A stretch of 64,000 bases of DNA from Halodesulfovibrio marinisediminis DSM 17456 (GCF_900129975.1 NZ_FSRG01000005.1:496001-560000), one strand, 5' to 3'; positions 1 through 9,742 are shown, counted from the first letter of the stretch. Program-made: numbers and translations. Notes: generated by a model not told the origin, from the letters alone.

Positions 1-90
1 AATTTTACGGGTAGCGCTTGACTTTGAACGCTTTTGGCAGGCACCAATTGGTCTCAAAGATGGTACTCAATAAATCAGGTAGGAGAGATG

Positions 91-855
91 ATGACACTTT
101 CATCAGAAAACACAGTGCAGGAAGTTTTAGCGCAAATGGGCGCTCCTACACCTGCTGACCGTAAAAAAAAGAAGGTCACACTGGAAACCACATTTCCGGA
201 CAGCCCTGCATGGCAGCCACAGCCTGTTGATTCTGCAAAAGCTGAGCGCATGGCTTACGATGGTTGTATCGGGGGATACGGCTGCTGTTATGCTGCGTTC
301 TATAGCATCATCGGTCAGATGGCTGAAAAACACGGTGCGCCTTACAAAGATTTTCCGTTTCACTCCATGAAGGCTGGACGTTCCGGTATCGGTGGCTGGA
401 AATCCACTTGTGGTGCGTTGATCGGTGCAGCGTTTGCCTACGGCATGTTTTACGAGAAGAAAGAGCACAATGAACTTGTACGTGAACTCTTTCATTGGCA
501 TGACATAACTGAGCTGCCTGTTTACCGTCCTAAAACGAACTGTAAGCTTGATGTGGATATTCCAAGTAGCATTAGTGGCTCTGTTTTATGCACAACTTCC
601 AAAGCGCGCTGGGCGTACGCATCAGGATTCCCTATAAAGTCCAAAGAATGTTCTGAGCGTTGCGCACGCCTTACTGCAGATGTCGCTCGTAAGGCTGTTG
701 AGATTTTTAACGCAAAAATCGATGGAACCTTTGTTTCGACCGTGGATAAGAATGTAGAAATGGCGTGTGAAGTCAGTGAACCTTCTTCAGAGGGTGATGC
801 TGCATCCGTCATTCTTGTAAAGCAGCCTGAATTCCGCTCTGTAAAAGCTAGCTAG
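91..855 (+). CDS. C_GCAxxG_C_C family Cys-rich protein
   Basis: A 254-residue protein of the C_GCAxxG_C_C family, a putative redox or cluster-binding group whose reaction is not known to me. Conserved cysteines are C59, C65-C66 and C107 (in STCGALIGAA), with C151, C167 and a C187xxxC191 pair near the C-terminus. It resembles the split-Soret cytochrome c relatives of Desulfovibrio but has no CxxCH haem motif and no obvious signal peptide, so I place it in the cytoplasm. AGGAG at 81-85 favours the ATG at 91; an in-frame start at 34 lacks a ribosome binding site. It converges on the coo operon and shares its terminator. A second family member lies at 55087-55698. Family assignment is firm; function is unknown. 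Confidence 0.8.
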   Translation: MTLSSENTVQEVLAQMGAPTPADRKKKKVTLETTFPDSPAWQPQPVDSAKAERMAYDGCIGGYGCCYAAFYSIIGQMAEKHGAPYKDFPFHSMKAGRSGIGGWKSTCGALIGAAFAYGMFYEKKEHNELVRELFHWHDITELPVYRPKTNCKLDVDIPSSISGSVLCTTSKARWAYASGFPIKSKECSERCARLTADVARKAVEIFNAKIDGTFVSTVDKNVEMACEVSEPSSEGDAASVILVKQPEFRSVKAS

Positions 856-1031
856 TTTTGCGAGATTAAGCCTTCGTAATTTTTTATTTCTGGTGGGGTA
901 AGTGTTTGCTTTAGTAGCTAGCTATACCCTCTGATACCTATTGTTTTGGAACAAGCTTCGTTGTATCCCACGTAGGCTAGGAGCCCGTGTTTTTTTGGCT
1001 TCACAGCATATACAGAATTTCCTTTCGATAA

Positions 1032-1072
1032 AAAAAGGGTTGTCCTTCATATGAAGGACAACCCTTTTTATT
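1032..1072. terminator. Bidirectional terminator between the Cys-rich gene and cooF
   Basis: A perfect 38-bp palindrome (1032-1069) with A-runs on the left and T-runs on the right, so it can end transcription on both strands. It sits between two convergent genes. Confidence 0.9.
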
Positions 1073-1091
1073 GGTCTAGGGACTAGCGATG

Positions 1092-1661
1092 CTAGTTGAG
1101 AGGCTGAGCTTCTTCTGCACTTGTTTCGAGACAACCGCGTGCAGCTTCTTCTGCTTTCTGAGCCTGGTATTCGTGGATTTCTACGAACTTGATAGCGCCA
1201 AACTTACATGCTTTGGCACATGCAGTGAGTTCTTCGCCATTTTTAGCACGCCACTCGGAGCACTGGTCGCATTTGATAGCAACTTTGCGGGAGGTAGGTG
1301 CTGTATCGCCGATGATAGGTTCGTTGTGGTCAACGCTAACAGCGCCGAACGGACAAACCATTACGCACATTTTACAACCAACGCAGAGCTGCTGGCGAAC
1401 ACGAACCATACCTGGCTCACGAACGAGAGCTGCTGTAGGACAAACACGTGCACAAGGTGCGTTGTGGCACTGGTGGCACTGTACAGGAACTTTAGCTTTC
1501 TCAATTTTACATACTTTGATGCGGCTTAAGTTAGTAGCTTTGTTCTTAATGATTTCTTTACGGGTGAGGTTGGTGTGCGCTTCGACACAAGCGATTTCAC
1601 ATTTTTTACAGCCTTTACATTTCTCTGCGTCAACAACCAATGCGTACTCTTTAATTTCCAT
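1092..1661 (-). CDS. cooF: CooF-like four-cluster ferredoxin
   Basis: A 189-residue polyferredoxin that would pass low-potential electrons to the Coo hydrogenase, on the cytoplasmic side of the membrane. Four cysteine groups are visible: C15/18/21/25, C62/65/70/74, C93/96/99/103 and C131/134/148/152, as in the CooF/HydN/HycB family. AAGGA eight bases upstream selects the ATG at 1661; the start nine bases earlier lies against the ribosome binding site. It overlaps the end of hypA by 11 bases and is the last gene of the operon. In Rhodospirillum rubrum CooF links CO dehydrogenase to the hydrogenase. No cooS is present here, so the real electron donor is open. Confidence 0.9.
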   Translation of the reverse strand: MEIKEYALVVDAEKCKGCKKCEIACVEAHTNLTRKEIIKNKATNLSRIKVCKIEKAKVPVQCHQCHNAPCARVCPTAALVREPGMVRVRQQLCVGCKMCVMVCPFGAVSVDHNEPIIGDTAPTSRKVAIKCDQCSEWRAKNGEELTACAKACKFGAIKFVEIHEYQAQKAEEAARGCLETSAEEAQPLN

Positions 1662-2016
1662 AAGAATCATCCTTATTAACAGGTTCCACTTCGAGACTTT
1701 TTACTTGTAATTCCCGACCGGTAACCATTGTGAGATTTGTATTTGAACATCGCGGACATGCGTCCGCGACGCGTTTTTCGAACGTGTAGTGACACTCTTT
1801 GCATTTCCAGCTTGCCGGAACATCAATGAATGTCAGTTTTACACCTTTAAGAGGAGTGTTTTCTGTGCAGACTTCAAAGCATCCTTTGAGGGTGTGCTTT
1901 TCTATGCAGGTATGTTCACCAATTTCTATGCGGATTTCGCGCACGATTACGTCTTTATCCTTAACGGTCTCGTTGACGATGGTGATCATACTTTGGGTAA
2001 TAGCTAATTCATGCAT
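1651..2016 (-). CDS. hypA: Hydrogenase nickel-insertion protein HypA
   Basis: A 121-residue HypA, which carries Ni(II) into the [NiFe] active site of hydrogenase, here presumably CooH. The N-terminus MHELAIT holds the nickel-binding His2-Glu3, and C72xxC75 with C87xxC90 forms the structural zinc site. The start at 2016 begins with this invariant MHE and has GAGGA upstream; the longer frame to 2055 adds a non-homologous tail. It sits between cooH and cooF, the order I recall from Desulfovibrio vulgaris. No hypB, hypC, hypD or hypE is in the window. Confidence 0.95.
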   Translation of the reverse strand: MHELAITQSMITIVNETVKDKDVIVREIRIEIGEHTCIEKHTLKGCFEVCTENTPLKGVKLTFIDVPASWKCKECHYTFEKRVADACPRCSNTNLTMVTGRELQVKSLEVEPVNKDDSYGN

Positions 2017-2126
2017 CAGATTTCTTCCTCTTATTCTACTAATTCTGGCTGCCAATGGGGCGTTCCGCTCATAACGTGCGGAGGTACGCCCTTCAGAGGC
2101 AAACAGAATACACCTAAATCAGACAC

Positions 2127-3212
2127 CTAGCGTTCTGTACAAGACAGGCAAGGGTCGATGCTGTTTACGATAAGTGCGATATCCGCAACTTTCGCTTTAT
2201 CCAGCATTACGCGCAGACCTTCCCAGTTTACGTAGGTAGGTACGCGCCACTTAAGGCGTTCAGGGTACATGGTACCGTTGGTACGCATGTAGTAGATAAG
2301 TTCGCCGCGTGGTGCTTCGGAACGAGCCACAGCCTGACCTGCTGGAATATCCGGAAGCGGATCGCAGCAGATTGGGCCTTTAGGCATCTGGTCGAGGCAC
2401 TGTTCGATAAGGCTGATGGATTCGAAGATCTCGTCAAGACGAACAAGTGCACGGGAGCGTACGTCGCAGCCATCGCCGAGAACTACGTTGAACTTCAGCT
2501 GGTCGTATGCCGCATACGGGGTTTCCTTACGAACATCGTTATCGATGCCGGAACCACGTGCTACAGGGCCACCAAGACCGTATTCAATGGCAGCTTCCGG
2601 AGGAAGAATGCCTACGCCCTGGGTACGTGCTTTTACCTGTGGGTGAGTTGCGTACATGTGGCGGAACTCACCCACAGGCTTTTTAAGTTCTTCGAGAGTC
2701 TTGCGAAGGTATACTTCGAGCTCGTCGTCAAGATCGTACTTGGCACCGCCGATGGTGTTGGCGGAGATGTCCATGCGGTTACCCCAGATGGACTCTTTGA
2801 GATCCTGCATAGTTTCACGAACTTCCATGGCGTGCATGAAGAGTGTGTTGAAACCAATAACGTGCAGGCCGATACCCACGTTGAACATGTGAGAAGCAAT
2901 ACGTTTTACTTCGTCTGCAATAACGCGAAGGTACTGACCGCGTTCAGGAACCTGAATTTTCGCGATGTTTTCCAGCGCCATACAGTATGTCAGTGGGTGG
3001 TTGTTGGAACAGAGAGAACATACGCGCTCTGTGAGCACAATGTTCTGGAAAAAGTTACGTTCAAGCGCAAGGCTTTCCATACCACGGTGAGCGTTTCCTG
3101 CGAACATTTCGATGGATTGTACAACCTCACCTTTTACGTCCACCTGAAAGTACATTGGCTCTTCGAGCGCAACGTGGAGAGGACCAACCGGAATAGTATA
3201 AGTCTTAGACAT
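2127..3212 (-). CDS. cooH: Coo hydrogenase large subunit CooH
   Basis: The 361-residue catalytic subunit of a group 4 [NiFe] hydrogenase, related to NuoD and EchE. The nickel ligands are C65xxC68 (ERVCSLCSNNH) and C355xxC358 (DPCLSCTER). The protein stops three residues after the last cysteine, so it has no C-terminal extension to be removed by a maturation protease, as expected for CooH. AGGAG before the ATG at 3212 fixes the start; a longer frame to 3236 would overlap cooU. It forms the soluble arm with CooL, CooX and CooU. Confidence 0.96.
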   Translation of the reverse strand: MSKTYTIPVGPLHVALEEPMYFQVDVKGEVVQSIEMFAGNAHRGMESLALERNFFQNIVLTERVCSLCSNNHPLTYCMALENIAKIQVPERGQYLRVIADEVKRIASHMFNVGIGLHVIGFNTLFMHAMEVRETMQDLKESIWGNRMDISANTIGGAKYDLDDELEVYLRKTLEELKKPVGEFRHMYATHPQVKARTQGVGILPPEAAIEYGLGGPVARGSGIDNDVRKETPYAAYDQLKFNVVLGDGCDVRSRALVRLDEIFESISLIEQCLDQMPKGPICCDPLPDIPAGQAVARSEAPRGELIYYMRTNGTMYPERLKWRVPTYVNWEGLRVMLDKAKVADIALIVNSIDPCLSCTER

Positions 3213-3222
3213 GGTAGTTCTC

Positions 3223-3741
3223 CTATCCTTTTTCACCCATAATTTTTTCCCACAGTGCGTTGGTAGACGCGCTGTTGGTCATGGTGGAAAGAGGAACAAG
3301 GCGTTCCATTGCTTCAGACTGTACAGCCTCGTGCAGGAACAGCGGACGCGGGTTAGGGTGGTTAGCTACAGTAATGCCGTAGCTTTCAGCCATTTCGCGT
3401 TCAGTCCAGTCAGCAGACTTATGCCACTGAGTAATAGAAGGCACAGTCGGCTCAACACCAGTAGGCAGTACGGTGACAGTAACGGTAAGGCCTTTCATAA
3501 CAAAGTGGTAACACACTTCGTGGAAGGACTTTGCGTCTTCTGCTTTAGCGTTGCATGCAGAAACGGTTACCAGACGACCTTCAGGCAGGATTTGTTCTGC
3601 AAGTAACGGAAGGTCTTCAACATCTTTAAGAGTAATCCAAGCGAATTCGTTCTCTTTAAGGTCGGTTGTCCAGCTAAGTTCTGCACCTTTAGGCATAGCT
3701 TCTACGAGTTTGATCACTCGCTGTTTCATTGCATTAATCAT
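3223..3741 (-). CDS. cooU: Coo hydrogenase NuoC-like subunit CooU
   Basis: A 172-residue homologue of the 30-kDa NuoC/EchD subunit, a structural part of the hydrogenase arm. The family signature is seen in SADWTEREMAESYGI. The start at 3741 (MINAMKQR) has GGAG nine bases upstream and overlaps the cooX stop by 8 bases, suggesting translational coupling. The open frame runs on upstream to 3855, but that part is the shadow of cooX. cooH starts 10 bases after the cooU stop. Confidence 0.93.
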   Translation of the reverse strand: MINAMKQRVIKLVEAMPKGAELSWTTDLKENEFAWITLKDVEDLPLLAEQILPEGRLVTVSACNAKAEDAKSFHEVCYHFVMKGLTVTVTVLPTGVEPTVPSITQWHKSADWTEREMAESYGITVANHPNPRPLFLHEAVQSEAMERLVPLSTMTNSASTNALWEKIMGEKG

Positions 3742-4258
3742 GGATTTGAGCTCCAAACTGCTGAGCAGCTTTCTGTCTTCTGCACTCAGGACAAAGACTG
3801 TAGATGTTCTCGAGTTCTTTAGTTGCTGTACCGTAAATGTGATCAAGCATTGCATGCGGCATATGCGGCATTGGCTGATTACATTCGGAACAACGTGCGT
3901 ATGCGATGAACTCGTGTTCTTTCATCTTGTATTTGTCTTCGTTGCGGTGCGCTGTAGACCAGTTGTTGGTCAGACGGATTGCATCAGTAGGACAGTAGTG
4001 CTGGCAAAGTCCGCAGAAAGTGCAGGTGTTATGCCATACATAAAAGTCCTTACCGGAGCCGTCTTCGCGCTCTACCTGCTTGATTGCGTTTCCTGCGCAA
4101 ACAGTTGCACAGACACCGCAGCCTACACAGGATTCAGGGTCGACAGTGACCTTGCCGCGAAGGCGAGCCGGGGTGAAGGTCTCACCGAACGGAAACGGAT
4201 CAGTGGACGGGCCTTGTTTCAGGTTGTTCCAAAGAACTTTGAAGATACTAAGCACCAT
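3734..4258 (-). CDS. cooX: Coo hydrogenase ferredoxin subunit CooX
   Basis: A 174-residue NuoI/EchF-like subunit with two [4Fe-4S] sites (CVGCGVCATVC and CTFCGLCQHYC) that carry electrons from CooF towards CooL. The C-terminal third adds two more CxxC pairs (CSEC and CPEC), which could bind a metal. The ATG at 4258 has AAGGGG just upstream. It lies 7 bases after cooL and overlaps cooU. Confidence 0.94.
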   Translation of the reverse strand: MVLSIFKVLWNNLKQGPSTDPFPFGETFTPARLRGKVTVDPESCVGCGVCATVCAGNAIKQVEREDGSGKDFYVWHNTCTFCGLCQHYCPTDAIRLTNNWSTAHRNEDKYKMKEHEFIAYARCSECNQPMPHMPHAMLDHIYGTATKELENIYSLCPECRRQKAAQQFGAQIHD

Positions 4259-4265
4259 TACCCCC

Positions 4266-4703
4266 TTAGATCCGTGTTTTCCAAATATCCAATGCCATAG
4301 CTACACCTTCAAGAATAGCCTGAGGGCGAGGAGGACAACCCGGTACGTTCACATCAACAGGAATAATCTCGTCCAGCATAATCGGTACAGAATAGCTGCC
4401 ACGGAACACGCCGCCGGAAACAGGGCAAATGCCTACAGCAACGGTTACCTTTGGATCTGGAATCTCTTCGTATACACGCAGCACCTTTTCTTTAACCATG
4501 GAGGTTACAGGGCCGGTGATAAGAACAATATCAGCATGCTTCGGGCTGCCGCAGTATTTGCAGCCGAGGCGTTCAACGTCGTAGCGTGGAATAAGCGCGG
4601 TAGTAGCAAGTTCAACGTCACAACCGTTACAGGAGCCCGCGTTAATACGGTACAACCACGGAGAACGGACAGCCTTGCTTTTAATAGCATCAATAATAGA
4701 CAT
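4266..4703 (-). CDS. cooL: Coo hydrogenase small subunit CooL
   Basis: A 145-residue NuoB/EchC-type small subunit that carries the single [4Fe-4S] cluster nearest the nickel site. The ligands are seen in GSCNGCD, GICPVSGG and VPGCPPRP. AAGGAAAG lies at a good distance from the ATG at 4703. It sits between cooK and cooX. Confidence 0.95.
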   Translation of the reverse strand: MSIIDAIKSKAVRSPWLYRINAGSCNGCDVELATTALIPRYDVERLGCKYCGSPKHADIVLITGPVTSMVKEKVLRVYEEIPDPKVTVAVGICPVSGGVFRGSYSVPIMLDEIIPVDVNVPGCPPRPQAILEGVAMALDIWKTRI

Positions 4704-4714
4704 ATCAGCTTTCC

Positions 4715-5674
4715 TTATTTGAGCAGAAGGGTCAGTCCAAGACTCACGTATGCAAGCACTGACGGGTACTTGAGGTAGAACTTGAAGGTCTGGTCAGTAC
4801 GCAGACGTCCGGTCGCAGTGCGAACAATGGTAACGGACACAAGCATGAGCATGAAACATTTGAAGATGAACCATGCGAGGTTTGCCAGAGCGCCACCCGG
4901 GATTGTGCCCGGGAAGAAGAGTGCAACGCCGAGACCCATAACAACAACCAGCTTGAGCGCGCTCATGAGGTTGAACATAGCGAGTAACGGACCGGAGTAC
5001 TCAAGCAGTGGGCCTTCAAGCAATTCCGGCTCAGCTTCCGGAAGGTCAAATGGAACTGCGCCCATTGTGCCCGGAATAAAGCAGAGGAATGCGATGAAAG
5101 CAGGAAGCATGCTCAGGTTAAAGCCGAAGGAGCCGTTTTCATGCTGGTACGCTACAACCTGTGCAAGGGAGAACTCAGAACCGTCTGCACCACCTGCTTT
5201 GAGTGCAACAGTAAGAAGCACAACAAGCAGAGGAATTTCATATGCAAACATGAGTACCATTTCACGGGAAGTACCGATTGCACCGTACGGGGAGCTGGAA
5301 GCGGAACCTGCAAGCATGAATGCAATTGCAGGAATCGGCAGCAGGTACAGGAGCATCAGCATGTCACCAAGACCGGTAGCACCGTTCCATACACCCGGAA
5401 CTGGGATAAGCATGGCTGCTACCATCATACCCATGAAGCCGAACACAGGAGCAAACTTGAAGATTGCTTTGTTTGCGGTGTCAGGGATGATTGTCTCTTT
5501 CTGGCTCAATTTAATGATGTCGTAGAAAGGCTGGAGGATCGGAGGACCTACGCGGCGCTGGAGGCGCGCGCAGATCTTACGGTCAAAACCTTTCAGCAGA
5601 AGTCCCAGAAGCAGAGCAAAGAGTCCGCCAGGGAATATGAGTAAGTGAAAGCTATGTGAAAGCATATCTAACAT
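4715..5674 (-). CDS. cooK: Coo hydrogenase membrane anchor CooK
   Basis: A 319-residue NuoH/EchB-type integral membrane protein with about eight hydrophobic segments. In this family the subunit joins the soluble arm to the ion-pumping arm. Conserved NuoH-like stretches include RRVGPP near residue 41 and PFDLPEAEPELLEG near residue 206. It starts two bases after the cooM stop, and its AAGGA lies inside the end of cooM, so the two are probably coupled. Confidence 0.94.
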   Translation of the reverse strand: MLDMLSHSFHLLIFPGGLFALLLGLLLKGFDRKICARLQRRVGPPILQPFYDIIKLSQKETIIPDTANKAIFKFAPVFGFMGMMVAAMLIPVPGVWNGATGLGDMLMLLYLLPIPAIAFMLAGSASSSPYGAIGTSREMVLMFAYEIPLLVVLLTVALKAGGADGSEFSLAQVVAYQHENGSFGFNLSMLPAFIAFLCFIPGTMGAVPFDLPEAEPELLEGPLLEYSGPLLAMFNLMSALKLVVVMGLGVALFFPGTIPGGALANLAWFIFKCFMLMLVSVTIVRTATGRLRTDQTFKFYLKYPSVLAYVSLGLTLLLK

Positions 5675-5676
5675 GA

Positions 5677-8600
5677 CTATTTATTCCTTCTACCGGAAAG
5701 GAACTCAGCTGGAAGGTTCAGCCACTGTTCCAGAACGGTCAGTGCAGGTTCGTAGAAGTTTGAGCCGCTTACATGAGATTTTTCAGGGCTGATGTCATTT
5801 ACACCACAGCTGTGGGTATGACAGACACGCTCTGTTTTGCTCATGAGAGAGAGGATCAAACGAGCCACACCGTAGGAAATTGCCATCACGAGAGCACAGG
5901 AAATTGCGTCCCATGCGCCGGAACCGGTAGCGATGCCGCCGAGGTTGATGTCGAGCGGTGCGAATCCGGTAGATTCGATGATGGAGTTAACTGGTGCCAG
6001 AAGCATACCCGGGAACACGCCGAAGAATACGGACGCGCCAGCGAGAATTGCCATTGGCATACGCATAAGTTTTCCTACCTCGGTAACATTTTCGAGAGCC
6101 GGATTCAGCTTGCCGAAGAATGCGGAGTGCAGGAACTTGATCATGTATGCAAGGGTAAGCACGGAGCCTGAGAGTGCGAGCAGTGCAAGCAGTACTTCGC
6201 CTTCAGCCATAAGACCGTGGTAGAGCATCCACTTGGAGGTAAAGCCGCTAAGTGGCGGAACACCTACAGCAGAGAATGCTGCGATTGCGAATACAGTAAG
6301 TGTAAACGGCATCTTGCGACCAATGCCGGAAAGCTCGTCGAGCGTGTCAGCATGGGTGCGGTACATGATTGCGCCTGCTGCGAGGAACAGGAGGTTTTTA
6401 AAGAACATGTGGTTAACAAAGTGCATCAAACCGCCGGATACGGTCAGCGAGGTAGCCATACAGATACCAAGCAGAACGTAAGCCATCTGAGAAACGGTGG
6501 AGTAAATAAGCACGCGTTTAATAGATGTCTGCATTACTGCTTTAAGAGCAGCGTAGAAGATAGTGATGCCTGCAACCCATGAGAGAGTGTACATGATTGC
6601 CGGCTGCGCCCAGTAACCGGATTTGCCTGCAAAGAATCCTGCACCGCCGATGATGAAGAAGAGCTTCATGAGGCCGAAAGGACCTGTTTTCAGCAGTACG
6701 GAGGAAATGTAACCGGAAACCGGAGTCGGTGCGGTTGCAGGGTGCATCCAGATATCGATTCGCAGCGGAAGCATTGCAGCTTTCATGGCAAAGCCAAGAG
6801 CGATGAATGCCATTGCGTACATGCCAGTGGAGCCTGGCAGAGTGCTCAGCGCCTGTGCTAGTTCACCGAATCCGAACACGCCGGATTTTGCAGTGAGCAT
6901 TGCTACGCCGAAGAACATGAAGGATGCGCCAAGAATGTTAAATAAGAAGTACTTGAAGCCTTCTTTAAGAGCACTCTTGGATTCTTCATGAATAATGATG
7001 GAGTACAGCGGCCAACTGGACATGATCTCCCAGAAGAGGAAGAATGTGAAGATGTTGGAGCTGGTTGCTACACCTAGAAGACCGCCGATCATCAGCAGGA
7101 ACAGGGTGAAGAAACGCCACTGGGTGTGGCTGTGGTCCATGTAGTTTGCAGAGTATACAACGTTGAGAATACCCATGAGGATAATAAGGAGGCTGTAGCT
7201 GATGCTAAGCGCGTCCAGAGAGCCCCATGAGAAACCAAGGCCGATAAAAGCAAGAACCAGAACTGCAACTGAACCCCATGCAGATTTTTCCAGATTGTCA
7301 CGCATGATGTATGGAACAACTGCGCCGACCATTGGGATAGCTGCGTAGAGAGGCCAGCCTATCGCTAAGTCTGGCAAAGGCTGAACAGCAACTTTGCCTG
7401 CTGCAAGCAGAGATTGCATAACAGGAGCTACAATTGCCAGGTTAAGCTGTGGGAACACACCAAGCATGAGAGATGCTGTGGCAAGTACGCCCATAGGGAT
7501 AAGGCAGGTAAGCGGAGCTTCTGCAACAGGCTCGCCTTCGTATTTTTCAAAGAAGAGGATACGGGCAAGACGAGTGTAGTATACAACAGCCATCAGTCCG
7601 CCTGCAAGGATCGTAGCTGCTAACAGCGGCTGGCCTGCTTCGATTGCTGCATAAACCATGAAGAATTTACTTACGAAACCTCCGAATGGCGGAAGTCCAA
7701 TAATACCCATGATACCGACAAACATGCAAAGACCGGTAAGCGGCATTGCGCGTCCCATACCTTTGAGCTTGCTGATGGTGTATGTTCCAGAGCGCAGGAT
7801 AAGCATACCGACGCCAAGGAACAGTAAGTTTTTCATGATTGCATGGTTCACGACGTGTGCCATGGAACCTGTAAGGGAAAGGTATGTGCCAAGACTGAGC
7901 ACCATTGCAATCTCACCGACTTGCGCCATGGTGGAGTATGCGAGCATGCGCTTAACATTTTTCTGCATAAGTCCCATGACTTCTGCAAATAAAAAGGTTG
8001 TTGCGCCGAGTACGGTGATCAGTGTTGTGGTATCAAACGCGCCTTCCTGGTTAAAGTATCCGGCTCCGAACAGGGCAAAGCATACCATAAGCATGCCGTA
8101 GATACCGGTCTTGGTAAGAATACCGGAGAGCGGGCCGGAAATGGAGGAAGGTGCCACAGGGTGGGCAGCAGGCAGCCAGCTGTGGAATGGTACGAGACCA
8201 GCCTTAACAGCAAAGCCGAAGAAACAGAGTAAGGTAGCCATGCCTGCAAGAGCAGGGCTGATGTTTCCTGTTGCCTGAGCAAGGGTAGCAAATTCAAAAC
8301 TACCGGTTGCGCTGTGGAGAAGGAAGATACCGAACAGTAGTGCATATGCACCGGCTGCACACATAAAGAAGTATTTAAAGCCTGCTTTAAACGCGTCTTC
8401 AGTTTCTTCGTGGATAACGAGGAAGTAAGAACTGAAGGTCATCAGTTCCCAGAAGCCGTACAGAGCGCCAAGATGCTGTGTAAGGGTGAGACCGATGAGG
8501 GAGCCCTGCATAAGAAGCAGGAAGAACCAGTAGCGGGTTGCGTTTTCCTTATGAATGTAGCCGCCGGAGTACACGGTAACAACAAGGCCGATGCCAGCCA

Positions 8601-9462
8601 TAATGCAGGCAAAGAGCTTGGAGAGAGCCGGTACATCAGCAGAAGCGGTAAGTACAAATGCTACTACGGAAAGTGTAGTTGCGAGTACGAAACGCCAGTC
8701 GAAACGCTTAATTGCTTCTGGAACGTATTTAGACGGAATAAACAGCAGGAAGGCACCAACATATGGAAGAGTTGCTGCAAGCGGCCAGTGCACTTCGAAC
8801 TGAGGAATAGCTGCCTCAGCTCCGAAGGTTGCAACGACTGCATGGATAAGCTGCTCCGGAAAAACGTGTGTAATAGCAACAACAGCGCCCAATAGGATGG
8901 TGATACCACCAAGGATGGTTGGGATAGCTGGTTTGCTATCTGCGTCTTCCGGTGCTTCGAAGCAGATGCCTTGAACAATTTTGATGGTGTACCACAGTGC
9001 AATACAGTTGCCGACGAGCATCATGATTACTGGGAGGTACATTTCTGCACTGACAAGTCCGTATGTCAGCGCCAGTTTGCTTACCGCACCTTTGAATGGA
9101 GTAAATCCAATTGCTGAAAACATGGCAAACCCGAACAAGCCTGCGAACAGCGGTGAACGTTTGAACGCACCTCGCAGGTTGGTAAGGTCGAGAGAGCCAA
9201 ACTGCTTTGCAAGCCCGAAAAGTGCAAAGACAGCCAGAGCCCTGATAGAGATCTGGTAGAAAAGATGTAATGCAGCGCCTGCATTACCGGAGATTGTTCC
9301 TGTCCCAAAACCGGCAAGGACAGCCCCGATTTCCGCAATGCTGGAAAAAAGGAGAACAGTTGTTAATTTGTTGGACTGCTTACATGCCCAAAACTGAGCA
9401 AGCAGAAGAATTAAACACCCAATGTAGACTGAGAAGTGAGAAGTGGTAACTTCAAGTAACAT
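5677..9462 (-). CDS. cooM: Coo hydrogenase fused antiporter-like subunit CooM
   Basis: A 1261-residue membrane protein, close to the length I recall for R. rubrum CooM. It is a fusion of two NuoL/M/N-type antiporter-like modules that would pump H+ or Na+ when electrons pass from ferredoxin to protons. The first module has a pump-type helix pair around residues 415-455 (FAVKAG ... WLPAAHPVAPSS). The second is around 890-930 (FAMKAA ... HPATAPTP). The start at 9462 (MLLEVTTS) has AAGGAG ten bases upstream; the open frame to 9552 adds 30 polar residues without family character. It is the promoter-proximal gene of the operon. Confidence 0.95.
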   Translation of the reverse strand: MLLEVTTSHFSVYIGCLILLLAQFWACKQSNKLTTVLLFSSIAEIGAVLAGFGTGTISGNAGAALHLFYQISIRALAVFALFGLAKQFGSLDLTNLRGAFKRSPLFAGLFGFAMFSAIGFTPFKGAVSKLALTYGLVSAEMYLPVIMMLVGNCIALWYTIKIVQGICFEAPEDADSKPAIPTILGGITILLGAVVAITHVFPEQLIHAVVATFGAEAAIPQFEVHWPLAATLPYVGAFLLFIPSKYVPEAIKRFDWRFVLATTLSVVAFVLTASADVPALSKLFACIMAGIGLVVTVYSGGYIHKENATRYWFFLLLMQGSLIGLTLTQHLGALYGFWELMTFSSYFLVIHEETEDAFKAGFKYFFMCAAGAYALLFGIFLLHSATGSFEFATLAQATGNISPALAGMATLLCFFGFAVKAGLVPFHSWLPAAHPVAPSSISGPLSGILTKTGIYGMLMVCFALFGAGYFNQEGAFDTTTLITVLGATTFLFAEVMGLMQKNVKRMLAYSTMAQVGEIAMVLSLGTYLSLTGSMAHVVNHAIMKNLLFLGVGMLILRSGTYTISKLKGMGRAMPLTGLCMFVGIMGIIGLPPFGGFVSKFFMVYAAIEAGQPLLAATILAGGLMAVVYYTRLARILFFEKYEGEPVAEAPLTCLIPMGVLATASLMLGVFPQLNLAIVAPVMQSLLAAGKVAVQPLPDLAIGWPLYAAIPMVGAVVPYIMRDNLEKSAWGSVAVLVLAFIGLGFSWGSLDALSISYSLLIILMGILNVVYSANYMDHSHTQWRFFTLFLLMIGGLLGVATSSNIFTFFLFWEIMSSWPLYSIIIHEESKSALKEGFKYFLFNILGASFMFFGVAMLTAKSGVFGFGELAQALSTLPGSTGMYAMAFIALGFAMKAAMLPLRIDIWMHPATAPTPVSGYISSVLLKTGPFGLMKLFFIIGGAGFFAGKSGYWAQPAIMYTLSWVAGITIFYAALKAVMQTSIKRVLIYSTVSQMAYVLLGICMATSLTVSGGLMHFVNHMFFKNLLFLAAGAIMYRTHADTLDELSGIGRKMPFTLTVFAIAAFSAVGVPPLSGFTSKWMLYHGLMAEGEVLLALLALSGSVLTLAYMIKFLHSAFFGKLNPALENVTEVGKLMRMPMAILAGASVFFGVFPGMLLAPVNSIIESTGFAPLDINLGGIATGSGAWDAISCALVMAISYGVARLILSLMSKTERVCHTHSCGVNDISPEKSHVSGSNFYEPALTVLEQWLNLPAEFLSGRRNK

Positions 9463-9742
9463 GCAATTCTTGCTCCTTATGAAAGAAGACCATACCGATT
9501 GCCCGGACGCACCTATGGCAGGTACATCCACGGTATACTTCCAATACAACACAAGGGAACCCCATTTCCCTGTTCATAGCACAAGCTATGCTCTGGTAGT
9601 GTTGTTGTTTCTTTCAATCCGAATCCAGTTCGCCGTCGCAACACGGCGCAGCACTTCCTGTATATCGAACTGTTCATCGGCATGTTGCCCTTTATGCCTG
9701 GATGAAGCAGTCGGATGCATGACACTTTTTCAGATTGTACAG

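Noticed and set aside
1-60. Sigma-54 promoter at the window start (TGGCAG...TTGG)
   Set aside because: The spacing between the GG and GC elements is wrong (12 rather than 10 bases).
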